Shown here piece by piece: positions 24,980 to 36,400 of a stretch of 64,000 nt of DNA. The translations under genes and the position numbers were made by a program. The stretch's first letter is position 1; each line of letters opens with the position of its first letter. The stretch comes from Gnetum montanum. Taxonomy: Eukaryota > Streptophyta > Gnetopsida > Gnetales > Gnetaceae. The stretch spans positions 62,645 to 126,644 of the forward strand of contig MNCI01030530.1 of assembly GCA_015680685.1 (NCBI GenBank). The letters run 5' to 3'. Under the pieces are notes generated by a model, which searched no databases, had not been told where the DNA came from, and saw only the letters and a list, made by a program, of their open reading frames with translations.

Positions 24980-25000
24980 TTCCTTCTAGTTATCTTGCAG
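24980..25000 (+). promoter_or_regulatory. Candidate splice acceptor before E1 RT
   Basis: 'tccttctagttatcttgcag' ends at 25000, directly before coding-like sequence that leads into RT. Ogre-type elements have an intron between protease and RT; this would be its 3' end, with a donor near 16334. If so, the whole ORF-X cassette lies inside that intron. Confidence 0.4.
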
Positions 25001-26300
25001 GATTCGTAGCAAGATCACAATATGAGCACATGTAGGCATCTTTATTCACCTCTAGTCCTTACCGGGCCTCATGGTGATCTCATGCAATGCATCAATATCG
25101 AATGCTTAGACCTTGAGCCCATGGCCTATGACAGACACATAACATCTATAGAGGCACAGTTAGATTGGCTGAACCATCTAGTTAAAGCTCTAGATCTAGA
25201 GGTAGGCGATGTCACTAAGGATTCCCTTGTTGAAGTCCCTATAGAAACACTTAGTGGTGAGGTGAAAACATTGAAACTTAGTTCTTTGTTAAAGCCTCAA
25301 CACACTTAGAGCATCACCAATATCCTCAATGATAATATCAAGGCATTTTCATGGTCCTATGAAGACATGCCAAGCCTAGATCCTTGCATAGTGCAGTATA
25401 ATATAATCCTCAATCCTTGCATAAAACCAGGCAAGCCAAAGCCCACAAGGTTAGGCCTAAGGTAGCATTGGTAGTTTGTAATGAGATCCTCAAGCTTTAC
25501 AAAGCTAGTTTCATTGGATAGTTGACTACGCAAACTGGGTCTCCAACATTGTGGTTGTACCTAGGAAAAATAGAAGCATACGCATATGCATAGACTTCTA
25601 AGACTTGAACAAGGCAAATATCAAAGACAACTTTCCATTGCCTAGTATTAATAAACTAGTTGATACTACCTTATTTTTCTTCATGCATTCATTCTCTAGT
25701 TATAACCAGATTTGAATCAACCTAGAGCACCAGCTCAGTACTACCTTCATGATCCCTTGCGATACGTTTTGCTACATAATGATGCCTTTTGAACTAAAGA
25801 ACGTAGGAGCAGCCTATCAACATGCTATGACATACATTTTTAGAGATTATTTGCTAGATTTTCTCAATGACTATGTTGATGACATAGCAGTTAAGTTTAA
25901 GAAGGTACATAACCATGTAGATGACTTAGACCATCTACTCAAACATTGGCTAAGACATGACCTTAGCTTGAATCCTAAGAAATGTGTCTTCGGTGTCAAG
26001 ATGAGTCGCATGCTAGGTTTTGTAGTATCAGAAGCAAGCATACACATAGATCCCAATAAGGTTAAGGCTATCATCAATTTTGCACCACCAGCTAACCTTA
26101 AGGAGGTACGTGGCTTACAAGGCAAACTACAATTCATATGTAAGTTTATTGCATGGTTGACTAACAAGTTGCAACTAATGCAACATCTGCTCAAAAAGGC
26201 AGTCCACTTTGAGTGGACAGGTCAATGCTAAGAAACATTTGACAACCTTAAATAGGGGCTGGTTTAGCTTCCTATAGTCTACCCTCCACAAGAAGATAAA
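25001..26300 (+). pseudogene. E1 reverse transcriptase, decayed
   Basis: A leading part (25022-25309) contains a coil-like stretch, then RT begins with 'AFSWSYEDMPSLDP' (about 25.35 kb), 'RICIDF.DLNKAN' (25.58 kb) and 'SFSSYNQI' (25.69 kb). From 25749 to 26231 the frame is open for 160 codons: 'CYIMMPFELKNVGAAYQ' and the catalytic YVDD box at 25872-25883, then 'LNPKKCVFGV' and the thumb/connection phrase 'HLLKKAVHFEWT'. RT copies element RNA into DNA. The active-site Asp pair is intact, but stops occur on both sides; most replace Gln. Confidence 0.9.
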
Positions 26301-27200
26301 CCATTCTACATCTACCTTGCAACCTCTAATGCATCCATTGCTTCTCTACTTTTCCAAAAGTAAGATGATGGCTTAGAGGTCCCTATATACTACCTAAGCC
26401 ATGCATTAGTGGTCCATTAAGTGAAATATAATGATGTAAAAAGGAACTACCTTGCCTTAGTGTTTGTGCTTAAGAAGTGGAGGCACTATCTTTTCTACAA
26501 CTAGGTAAACATAATTTGCAAATGTAATGTACTCTAAGAAATCACCATAAAAAATTATGAAAGTAGTCGAATTGCACAGTGGAAAGTTATAACCATAGAG
26601 TTTGAGCTACATTACATAGTGCAAGAATCAACTAAAGGTAAAGCAATAGCCACATAACTTATGTCTTCACTAATAAATAATCAAGCAATAATAGATCTAG
26701 AATTTCTGGATGAGCATGTTAGTAATATAAGCCAAGTGCCTACCAACTTTGAGGCAATCTTACACTTTGATGGTGCTTCAACCTCTCAAGGGAGTAGTGA
26801 TATTGCCATAATCATGTTTCCCTCTGGGGAGATCTAACCCTTCACCTATCATTTTGCATTTCCTTGTGCCAACAATGTAGTAGAGTACGAAGGCCTCCTT
26901 AGAGGCATCTTAGTAGCCCATGACCTAGGAATCCAAAACCTAACCATATGAGGAAATTTGTAGTTAGTCATTAACCAAGTCACAAAGGTTTATGCTTGTA
27001 AAGCACAACACTTATGATCTTACTATGACTTGGTAAAGCACCTTCTCAAATAATTTGCAATCGTAGATATCCAACGCATTAGCCACACTAGCTTTAAGTA
27101 TTGCATCTAACATGTTTCATGTTATGCCCACCTTAGTAGTAAAATGTATTGAGCCTATTACACAAACAACTTACATTACATTCCTAGCCACAACAAGCAC
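26300..27200 (+). pseudogene. E1 RNase H domains, decayed
   Basis: After the connection region comes an RNase H fold: 'LHFDGASTSQGS' (26.76 kb) has the first catalytic Asp and 'NNVVEYEGLLRG' (26.88 kb) the Glu. The third motif, expected as G-D-S-Q-L-V, reads G-N-L-stop-L-V near 26.96 kb, so the Asp is lost by a G-to-A change and a Gln became a stop. 'VKHLLK' and 'VDIQRISHTS' follow. The 'FDGAS..QG' and 'NNVAEYE' phrases are typical of the second RNase H of Tat-lineage elements. Confidence 0.85.
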
Positions 27201-28125
27201 AACTCATGTACAAGGATGGTATGATGACATCAAGTCATACCTTCTATAGGATGAACCTATGCAACATCTAACCACTGTTCAAAAGGATGCAGTGAGAAAA
27301 TGGTTGCGGTAGTATGTCCTTGTAGGTGATAACATACTTTGTTGTAGATCCTATGATGGCATACTAATAAACTGCATTAGCAATAGTGAAGTGAAAATGA
27401 TTGTTGATCAAGTTCACGAGGGACTGTGTAGAGGTCACATAGCACCCAAGACAATGGCATTGAAAATTAGATGCTTAGGCTACTATTGGCCTTACATAGA
27501 GCACAATTGCATCTTCAAGGTTAATACATGTGATGTGTATCAATGGCATGGAAACTTAATGCATGTGCCACCTACTGAACTACACACCATGTAGATCACA
27601 TGGCCATTCAAATGTTGGGCATTGGATATCATAAGACTTATCATGCCGAAGTCTTCTATAGGACATAGCTTCATCATGACCACAATTGAATACTTTACCA
27701 AGTGGGTTGAAGCTATTCCTATTAGGAATAGAACATCACAACAGGTTTGCAAATTCATTCTTGACAACATAGTGACCTGATTTGCTCCACCCATAACTCA
27801 AAATGAGGCTCAAAATGATGAGTTGAGAATCATTGATCACAACTCCATAGAGGAGGAGCACATGCAGACATTTTATCTCATTAAATGGTATTAAGAAAAG
27901 CAACAAGAAAAGCACTACCACAATCAATGTCAACACTTGATTAGGAGAGGGGACTTAGCCCTCAAGGCCATTTGCTAACCCATGGATAAATTCTCATCCA
28001 ACTAGGAAGGGCCTTTCTTGGTCACCAAGGCCTATGACAATGGAGCATTCAAGCCTGATGATCTAGATGGCAATGATTTTGCTAATTTGATCAACCACTT
28101 GTACCTAAAGTCATACCACACCTAG
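27200..28125 (+). pseudogene. E1 integrase, internally deleted
   Basis: The HHCC zinc region is visible in the 27391-27594 frame: 'VHEGLCRGHIA', 'YYWPYIEHNC' and 'TCDVYQ.HGN', with the last Cys replaced by Tyr. The core starts 'WPFKCWALDII' (first catalytic Asp, about 27.62 kb) and 'YFTKWVEAIPI' (27.70 kb). The stretch that should carry the second Asp and the Glu is missing: 'NIVT.FAPPI' runs straight into the C-terminal tail. The tail is recognisable ('RGDLALKAIC', 'EGPFLVTKAYDNGAF'). Integrase would insert the DNA copy; this one could not. Confidence 0.85.
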
Positions 28126-28159
28126 TGCACAATGCTGCATCAATGACAAAGTAAGGTAA

Positions 28160-28590
28160 GCAAGTATCCACTTTGACATTAAACTGGCATAGTAAGTTCG
28201 TTATGACTATAAACTAGCACATAGCATCCTTGGGCTATGATGTTAAATTGGCATCCACAACACACCTATCTGCTATGACGTTAAACTAGCATAGCAAGTC
28301 TACTATGACTATAAATTGGAACAGCTCGTCTTTGGGCCATGTTGCTAAAATTGACATCCATAGCATAGTCTACTATGATTATAAACTAGCATAGCCCATC
28401 CTTGTATCATAACATTAAATTGGCATAGCATCCACCATCTACTATGACATTAAACTAGCATACAACAACCCACTAGGACTATAAATAGCACATTATAGTC
28501 TACCAGGACCTTAAACTAGGTTCATGGTCTACTGGGACCTTAAACTAGCATAGCTTGCAGTCTACTAGGATCTTAAACTAGGTTTGTAGT
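28160..28590 (+). repeat. Dispersed 'ccttaaactagca' motif array, E1 3' UTR
   Basis: About twelve copies of 'ctactaggaccttaaactag' and 'ctatgacattaaactagcat' at 30-45-bp spacing, beginning about 35 bp after the integrase stop. It is the longest block of this motif in the window. Tandem repeats downstream of integrase are known from pea Ogre-type elements. Confidence 0.8.
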
Positions 28591-30126
28591 TCAGCACACA
28601 TAGTTCAACATGCACAATTTTGCAAATAAGTCAACAAAAATACTTCCGATCCTTCATCGTTTTCCCACACCTCTCAAGTAGGGCGAGAGGGGCATTGTAG
28701 TTCCAGAATGGATTTCATGTCATTACAAATGAGGCCTCTAGGAAATTTTTAGTGCTACCATCCTTGGCATTTTATTGGTCCTCCAGAGATGCCCATAGGC
28801 ATTTTGCTGACCTTTTGGAGTTACCGCCACCATCGCTATTTGTGCCATCCTCAAGCTTTGCCAACAACATTATCAGCTTTAGGTATTTCATTATTGGTTG
28901 GATCTCTCACTATTAGCACCACCCATTGAAGTATCAGTAGTACTATATCCCAACCATCTTGCTACCATCCTCTAGCCCTCACCATTTCCTAGGCTTGTAA
29001 GTGCATTCAGCATTTTGGCTCTCCACCATTTTGCTGGATTTTCAGGTTCTTGTACTTGGTGTGGAGTCTTCAGCACCTACACCACCATCACCCTTGGCCG
29101 CCTGGCTAGCCTCCTTGGGTTTCTTGCTTCTGGTGTGGATACTAGGGCTTTGTAGCCTTTTAGCTCCAACACTTGCATTGGCCTTCCTACTTTGCATTGC
29201 AAGCTCTTGCAACTAGTCCAACACTCACAACACTTGTAGCAACCTCACAAACAATAGTTTGCTCTTATCTCACATGTTGTGTGGTTGTTTTCTTATCTTC
29301 TCTATGTTGTGTTTGTAGCATAAAGCCCCAAAGGTGGTTCTTCAAAGACCTGTTTCATCAAAGTAGCAAGTTAGCACATTGCTCCAATGTGCCTGGTTGG
29401 ACTTGCCAAGCCACTCAAGAGTGCACATCCCTATTACCCTATCATACCCTACTTGCATTTAGCCATTTACCTGACATTTCTTGCCTTCCCTGCAAGCTTT
29501 TCCAATGCACATGACATCCTTCTTTTAGTTGACCACTAACCCATAACAGATGTAACAAAACTCATCCCATGGGGAACCTTTGTGGGCTGGTCAAAGCCTA
29601 AGCGAATGTAATACAACTCATCTTGGGAAGGAAACACCTATCCTACAAACGTGACATAGTTGCCTCTAAGAAAAGCTCATTGAGTGGCATGCAATCCCCT
29701 TAATGATAAGCACCTTACAGCTAGCATTTCACAAATGTGTGTGTGTGTGTGTGTGTGTGTGTAGGGGTAAAACATGTCCGCATGTAAAGTTTAGCAAAGC
29801 TACAATTTTGCAATTGGTCCAACCTTAAATTTGCATTGGCCTTTCCAAAAGAACTTCAACAAGAAGTCAACATGCTAGGGGAAAGTGATTCTAGTGCCAT
29901 GGGTGATGACTCTCTCACAAGCATTCCAATGTGAGGTCATTGTTTCGGTGACAAGCCACCTTGGTTCCATGATCATGGTCAGCCATGCTGACCCCACATC
30001 TTATAGCGTGATACATCATTTGCATCTCATTCCTCCCTTGCTATTCCCAAGCCAATTTCCTATATCCATTACCTTTAGCATTCTTGAGCCTGGTGAAGTG
30101 CTTTCCAATCAGGTACTGACAAGCAA
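28591..30126. other. E1 3' untranslated region
   Basis: No supported gene. The frames at 29001-29216 and 29173-29514 are in T/C-rich sequence and encode hydrophobic, Ser/Cys-rich strings without a family. A (TG)13 microsatellite lies at 29736-29762. A weak polypurine-like 'gacaagcaa' directly precedes the LTR. Confidence 0.5.
29736..29762. repeat. (TG)n microsatellite
   Basis: About 13 uninterrupted TG units in the E1 3' UTR. Confidence 0.95.
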
Positions 30127-31902
30127 TGTTGGTGCCATGTTTGTTATGGTGTTTTGGATTCTTTGTTGACATCTCTCAGGTCACTCCTCTAGACGTCAAC
30201 AAAGAAGGGTCAATGAAACACCACCAAATTCAGGTGGCAACACCTCAATGGCAAGTTTCTCTAAGTGTCAACATGAGGTAAAGTTTTTCTAGGTGTTTAG
30301 CCCTTACTTCCACAATTGGGACTATGCTTCAGAGTGTAGCTAGTGTAGCATGCAACATAGGATCAAATTTGTAAAATTTTCTAAGTGTCAATAATAGTTG
30401 AAAAATTTTTCTAAGTGTTGTGCTACACTTCCATTCTTCCTACTACACTCTAGAGCATAGCTATCATAGCATCCACTTTAGTGGCCAGGTTTCCTAAGTG
30501 TCAAACTAGGAGCTATCAAGCTAGTTTAGCATGGAAAAAACATTTTGGCAAATTTTCTAACTCTTGAATCTACCCCTTCTGCTACACTCTAGAGAGTAGC
30601 TAGTGTATCCTAGATGAAGACTACAAGTTTTGCTAATTTTTTCTAAGTATTAGTGTTATGCTCTCACTCTTCCTGCTACACTCCAGAGCATAGCTAGCCT
30701 AGCCAACACTAGACTTCATTTTTTCCAGAATTTGCCTAATAGTTGGGTTACACTCCAAAGCGTAGCTAGTATAGCAATAAAAGATAGTCTTTAAAAGCTT
30801 CCAAAGCTTAGCACAAGCCTTCATCTAAGCTCTAGCACTCCTCTAGGAAGAAAGATTAGCAATTTACATCTTTTCTACTCTCCCCTATGTGCCAAAATTG
30901 TACCTACACCCAACTCCACTCGAAAGAGGGGAGAGCATAGTCCCGAAGTGTAGCCTCCAAATTACACTATTTTACACTATTTTTAGGTACATTGTGATCT
31001 TTTTGACTCTGGAATATGCAATCTTGGTAGCATAGTCATAGTCCAGTAGTTCCATGGGGTCCATTGAAGCACACCAGAGCAAAGCACTAGTCAGTCTAAT
31101 GGGAGCATAGCTAGGGTTAGTGTAGCCTCAACTACCTCCTTTGCCATGTGGCACTCGATCTGCACTTCACATAACCCCTAACCCTATAAATACCTCTATG
31201 TTTCAAATTTTAGAGGTTGGAAATTTAATTTAGAGGTTAATATTTTGAAGCATTTGGTGGGCATTTTCATTCAATAGTTAGTATGTCAGCATTGCCACTC
31301 TTACACCCGAACATCCTTAGCACCTTGGCAAAACTTTGTGAGACCTTTGCACATCACAACCCATAGGACACCATGGCAACCAATCTAGTAGGCTCAGACT
31401 TCACAGTGGACATAATTTTTCACATCCTTGACATCCCAAAGACTATGACTACACTACCTACTATGCCTGTCTATACCCATGTACCTCCTTACCTCTCTTT
31501 TACAATTGCTATGCTCCTTCATTTGGGGTGGTATCATTCTTTGTCTCCCAAACTCCATTGCATTTTCAAGCATTTTCTTTAGCATTTAGCATCACACTTG
31601 AATTTTTTTACTATTTTTCACATATTTGCATGTTTGCACTATCGTTTTCACACTAGAAAACCCTGCTACACTCAGGCTTAGTTGCCCCTGGTACCACTAA
31701 AAACATTGTGCGAATCCTCTAGCACTCATTCATAAAAACACTCTATAAGTCCCAGTTTGATTGACATGACCATTTCAGACACTCTGCCTCCATTTTTCCC
31801 TTTTAGTGATGGTCCTTCGGATGGGGGTGGGGTTACGGCTGTATCATGGCCATGAATCCCTTGGCATGACCATTCTAGCTACTGATGTTCCTACTCGCTA
31901 CA
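30127..31902 (+). repeat. E1 3' LTR
   Basis: Starts 'TGTTGGTGCC' and ends 'cgctaca'. A 10-bp hairpin stem ('ctttgttgac' at 30161, 'gtcaacaaag' at 30195) lies near its start. The U3 holds repeated palindrome-like boxes ('ctacactctagagcatag' near 30.44 kb and variants at about 30.33, 30.58, 30.67 and 30.75 kb). The TATA box is 'tataaatac' at 31195. It aligns with the 5' LTR over about 1.7 kb but has many differences, so the insertion is not recent. Confidence 0.85.
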
Positions 31903-33451
31903 CTATGGTCATGTTGTTTATTTTTATTTTTTTGCTATTTTCTTTATTTCTTTGAGTATGTTGGTCTTTATATGCTATATAGGTCATATCATGACTGGCC
32001 TTTCTAACATCCTCTATATTTTTAGTTTGCAAAAATGCTTGGCTAAGAGACTGTGGATCAAGGTAGTAGAGTTTAGACTTGATAAAGTCGTTAACTACTC
32101 CTTGAATATGACTAATAAATGGGCTTCAATCATAGGCTTTGGTATTTCATTTAGTAGTTCATACCTTCATTGAATGAATTTCTACATAGGTTCTAAGGAC
32201 CCCTACTTAACCTTCATGAGTTGGTCAAGTGTTGTGTCAATCTTCAAGTTATACTTGAAGTAGTTACAAACTAGGCTACTAAGTCCTCCAAAGAGAATAT
32301 GGATCCTCTAGGTAATGCATGATACCAATAAAGTGCTTTCCTAGTCAAAGACATAGGGAAAATCCTCATGATGATATGCAGCCATGGCTATAAGAGTAAA
32401 AATTCAAATTAAAAGGTAATAAGGTGAGCATTAGGATCACCTTCTCCATTATAGTTACTAAATTAGGAAATAGGGACATTAGAAGGAAGTGTCAATGATG
32501 GAACTACAGAACTTATGGGATCATCCTAATAGAAGTCCATAATCTTCATAGTTTGTGAAGTAGAGGCTTTAAGCCTCTTCAACTCCTTTGTTAGGTCTTA
32601 GGTCATCTAAAAGGCTTGATCTAGACCTTGTGATGGCCCTGTTGGTTATGAGGTTTGTACATAGAATTGTAGTGTTTGTTGTGAGGCTTATGGCCTCTTT
32701 ATGGGTTGCATGATAGAAGGAAGAGGTTGTGTTGGTTATGGCTTGTGGGGAAAAAAAGAAAAGGATGTTTGTTCTAGTACTTGAGTCATAAATAGGACAA
32801 ACGGGATGTGTGACCCCTGTGTTTCTTGAGGTCCCATGGTGGATCCCACATGAGTAGTTAATAGATTTTTGGTGGTAAAAACCATTGTTGATGGTTTTAT
32901 ATCTCAAGACTATGTTGTAAATGGCATCAATGTGTTATAGATTGTTGTTTGTGGCATTGGATGACTGTGATGTGTGGCTATAACTAGTGTGGGATCCATT
33001 GTAGTAGGGTAGGATGGAGTGGAAGATGGTGGCATCATGCCCATGGAGAAAACAAAATCATTAAAAGAAGGTGCTATGACCTTGGGAGATGTTTGTTGGA
33101 ACAATCTTCCCAAGATGTTTCCAGGCTTAAATTCTACCTTAAATTCATCCTCCACTTCCTATTGTTCCTCATAGCTATGCTTGTTATCTTTCTCTTCCAT
33201 GGTAATCATTTGGGCTAGGATGCTAGCATAGACATTTTTAAGGGAATTTTGGTCATATGGGGAAGGGATGTATGCCTTCCCACTCCTGTGTATGAGCTCA
33301 AGCTCCCTCTTGGCCTCAGCTTCAATTTTTGGAATTAGCATGCCTTCCTATATTTTACACAAATGAAGTTATAACGATCTTCATTTATGGATGTAAAATT
33401 AGGACTCTTTCCTTTGACCCTCAAAGATCACCTACACTCAATGATGGTAGG
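31903..33451 (-). pseudogene. T1 gag, middle part (Ty3/gypsy)
   Basis: Minus-strand remnant between insertion A (33452) and E1 (31902). In coding order: 'PKIEAEAKRELELIHRSGKA' (33.3 kb), a Pro/Ser/Thr-rich linker (32.6-33.15 kb), 'LDQAF' (32.62 kb), then the capsid: 'YNGEGDPNAHL' (32.42 kb), 'RKALYWYHALPRGSIFSLEDL' in pieces (32.3 kb), and 'VVNDFIKSKLYYLDPQSLSQ' in two frames (32.07-32.1 kb). The frame ends in a Lys/Asn-rich linker exactly where E1 begins and continues at 10486. E1 gag carries the same blocks in the same order. Confidence 0.85.
33447..33451. repeat. Target-site duplication, insertion A (left)
   Basis: 'GTAGG' directly before the element start, matching 37274-37278. Confidence 0.85.
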
Positions 33452-36400
33452 TGTTGGCACATTTTGGCCATTTCATGAAATAGGTTAGCATTGATGATGA
33501 TCAACTTGTTGGTGTCCTTTAACTCCAATGATTTTGGTTCCAATTTTTCTAGGATCTCAAGTTTTCCCCATTCAATTTCTTCTTCTTGGCCTAAATGTAG
33601 ATAAGGGTTGTATATCAAGCAGTAGTTTGAAGTCTAAAACATATGATTCCCTATTAGACCAGCCTCTTTCACCAAAATGTATACATTGTTACATAAATCC
33701 ACCAAAAAACCTAAGTAAAAAAATGATATTGTTCATCGGAATGAAAGTCATTTTTCACCAAGTAATGTATTGGGGTTTGTGTACTAAAGTAATGAATGAA
33801 TTTCACTTCCAATGATGACAGTGAGATGTAGTCACAGTTGCAGTCACGAGAAGATGAAGAAGACCCAAACAAACATACACGATAAGGTTTTTTGTTGTTG
33901 TAGAAAATAAACGTGTCATTGCGGATTGCAGCGTCTAAGAAGACAACGTAGTAACTAACATCGTGGCCTGCTCAGGCAATGTGACCTCTACAGCGAGGAG
34001 CTCTTCAGCTGAGTCTTGCATCCATGTGTAGGTGTCAATATACCCTCTTCAATGCACTTATGGAGGTCGAAGCCTCTACTGTGTGGCTGGGGGAATCCCA
34101 GATTTTTCATGAGCTACTTCTGTAGCTTCCATGGCTGGCTGCCAGGGGACGTGATCCACCATTCAAGTGGCCTAGCAATGGCAAACTGTGCTATACTTCT
34201 AACCCTAACGGTTGTCTCTTCTTTCATGGTGGCCATGGCCATCATGCCCAAATTTGGTGTTGCATTCTACACACTGTGTTTCGCTGAAACCAGACTTCAC
34301 CGCCAATTCTCATGATGATGACGAATGGCCACTTTTGAAACCACAAGGAGACGAGAACGATGCTACGGTTTGCTCCACTGTTCGTGGAAACGGTATTCCT
34401 AACAACAACCCACAGAAGCAAATTTTTTGCTACGGCGTCAGCAAGCAAGTTATGACAATAATGGAGCCTCATTCTCCAAACAATTCCCCATTTCTTGCTC
34501 AAGAAGTTTCCATCAAGGATTATCAGGACATCTCAGGCCTTGCTGCAAAAATGGTTAAAATCTAGAACCAGCAAGAGATTTGGCCACCAAAAAGTTTACC
34601 AAGGCAAGACTGTGGTAGTAGAAAAGAAAAAACAAGAACTTGGAGATCATCAAAAAGATGGTGGTTGAGATTTATGCTAGCAAAGGAGGCAAGATCACAA
34701 TAGTTGCCAAGTTTCAAAAACTTCAGGGATAAAAATTACATACGGTGATTTTGGTTTCATGAAACTATTGGACATTGAATGATGAAGCATGATACTTGCT
34801 GATAAAAAACAAAAGAACAAAGAAAGATACCAATGCCTTAACTCAACTAAATTGCAAGGAAGGAGGTGATACTGAAGCAATTGAGCAAGGTGTCAAAACA
34901 AGAAGATAGTGGATTTCACAGATGTGGACATCCGCCTATTGATGCTATGTACGTGTCCCGTGAGAAGTGCCCAAGCTACAATCATAACACATACAATTGG
35001 TAGACGACCCGCAAGGTAATGTGCTTCATAATGGACCATGGTAGTGATGCATCTGCTACGTGCAGTTCTTGGAGTGCTTTGAGGGAATCAATCCCAACTA
35101 CCACTATGCCAAGCACCACATTGTCTTCTTAGACATCAACAACAACACCAGCGATTTGCGGTACGTACAACATTTGGTGATAGATGGTGGCAAGTAAGAT
35201 CACTACATAGAATGTTCCAGATATCCCACTCCTACCGTGTCAAAAAGATGAGGGTAGCATCAACATGTGACCTCCTTCGGCTAGATCAAGCCAGAGCCGA
35301 TCCCACTACCAACACCTACTGTTTCGATGGTGCCATTAGAAAAAATGGAGACGACATTATTTCAGATGTCAGATGCAGTTGCAATCGCTTGTTTTTCTAT
35401 TATCTACGTTGTTTAAAATAATGCAAGAAATTCAAGAAAAGAGGGACAGAGAAATGGAGGACAAAACCACCGTAAGCTCTGCATCAACGATGCCTTGGTG
35501 CGCCAACTTCCACTTTGTGAAAGTTAAAATACGAATCCATCATTTCTGTTAAAAACTTTCTTGGAAGAAAATAATGGGGAAGAATGCAGTGAACATGGTT
35601 TTATAGCGGCAAGTGTTGTGGATTATGGATACAACTATTTTGAGAAAGGTTTCCTTAACCATTATCCAAAACTATAACACAAAAAAAAACATTAAAATTA
35701 AAATTAATTAATTAAGACATGCATAGTGTTAAATATACTTTGACAATATCACATTGAAAAAGAGAAGAAATTTTTTGGATGTTTGTGTAACGTCCTATAT
35801 AAAGGGGACATTTGGTTAGTATCCCTTTTATTCCTATGGAAGTTATAACTTCCATAGATAGTTACAAGTAAAATTCCATGATAATTGTAGCTAATTTTAA
35901 ATTTCCAAAAAGACATATGCCAATGTTAGCATGATTTTCTCTTAACTTCATGTATAAGTTATAACTTCCGAACTTGTTGGGAAAGTTATAACTTCCTTAC
36001 TTGGAAAAGAAGTTACCTAAGATATTTTATAATATCTAACTACCTATGAGACCCTATAAAAAGGCTTCGAGGGTAGGAAGGAAAGGGGGGTCTCACTTTG
36101 GGTCTTGGTGGCTAAGGGGGAAGAGCATTGGAAAAAGAAGACATGATGAAAGATTGCTTGTAAGATGACTTGTTAAAGACAACATTTCAGCCTCTTTGTC
36201 ATAGTCCTGTAAGCTATGTTAATTTTTTATTTTTTTAAAATTGTTTAGCTAGTAGTTTAGATAGTATCATGCTTGGCAAGTAATTTTGGGATTTTTAGAT
36301 TTCTCTTATTGTTCTTGTTGCATGATAGAAAATTTCTATTAAAATTTTTCCATAGAAGAGCTTTTATTTGAAAGCCTTAAGAGAATTTTAATAGAGAATT

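Larger units (their letters stand above)
10487..31902 (+). mobile_element. E1: giant Ty3/gypsy (Tat/Ogre-like) retrotransposon, ~21.4 kb
   Basis: The element is bounded by direct LTRs at 10487-12253 and 30127-31902. Inside, on the + strand, are a PBS, gag, protease, reverse transcriptase, RNase H and integrase. The long gap between protease (ends 16333) and RT (begins about 25.0 kb) holds an antisense gene and an inverted LTR. The pol phrases resemble the Tat/Ogre lineage, whose members are very large and may have an intron between protease and RT. It interrupts T1 gag: the T1 frame stops at 31903 and resumes at 10486. It is dead: stops throughout, a lost protease Asp, a lost RNase H Asp and an integrase deletion. 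Confidence 0.75.

Noticed and set aside
25871-26194. 107-codon - strand open frame
   Set aside because: Antisense shadow of the E1 RT frame that has the YVDD box.
29736-29762. (TG)13 as a notable signal
   Set aside because: Ordinary plant microsatellite.
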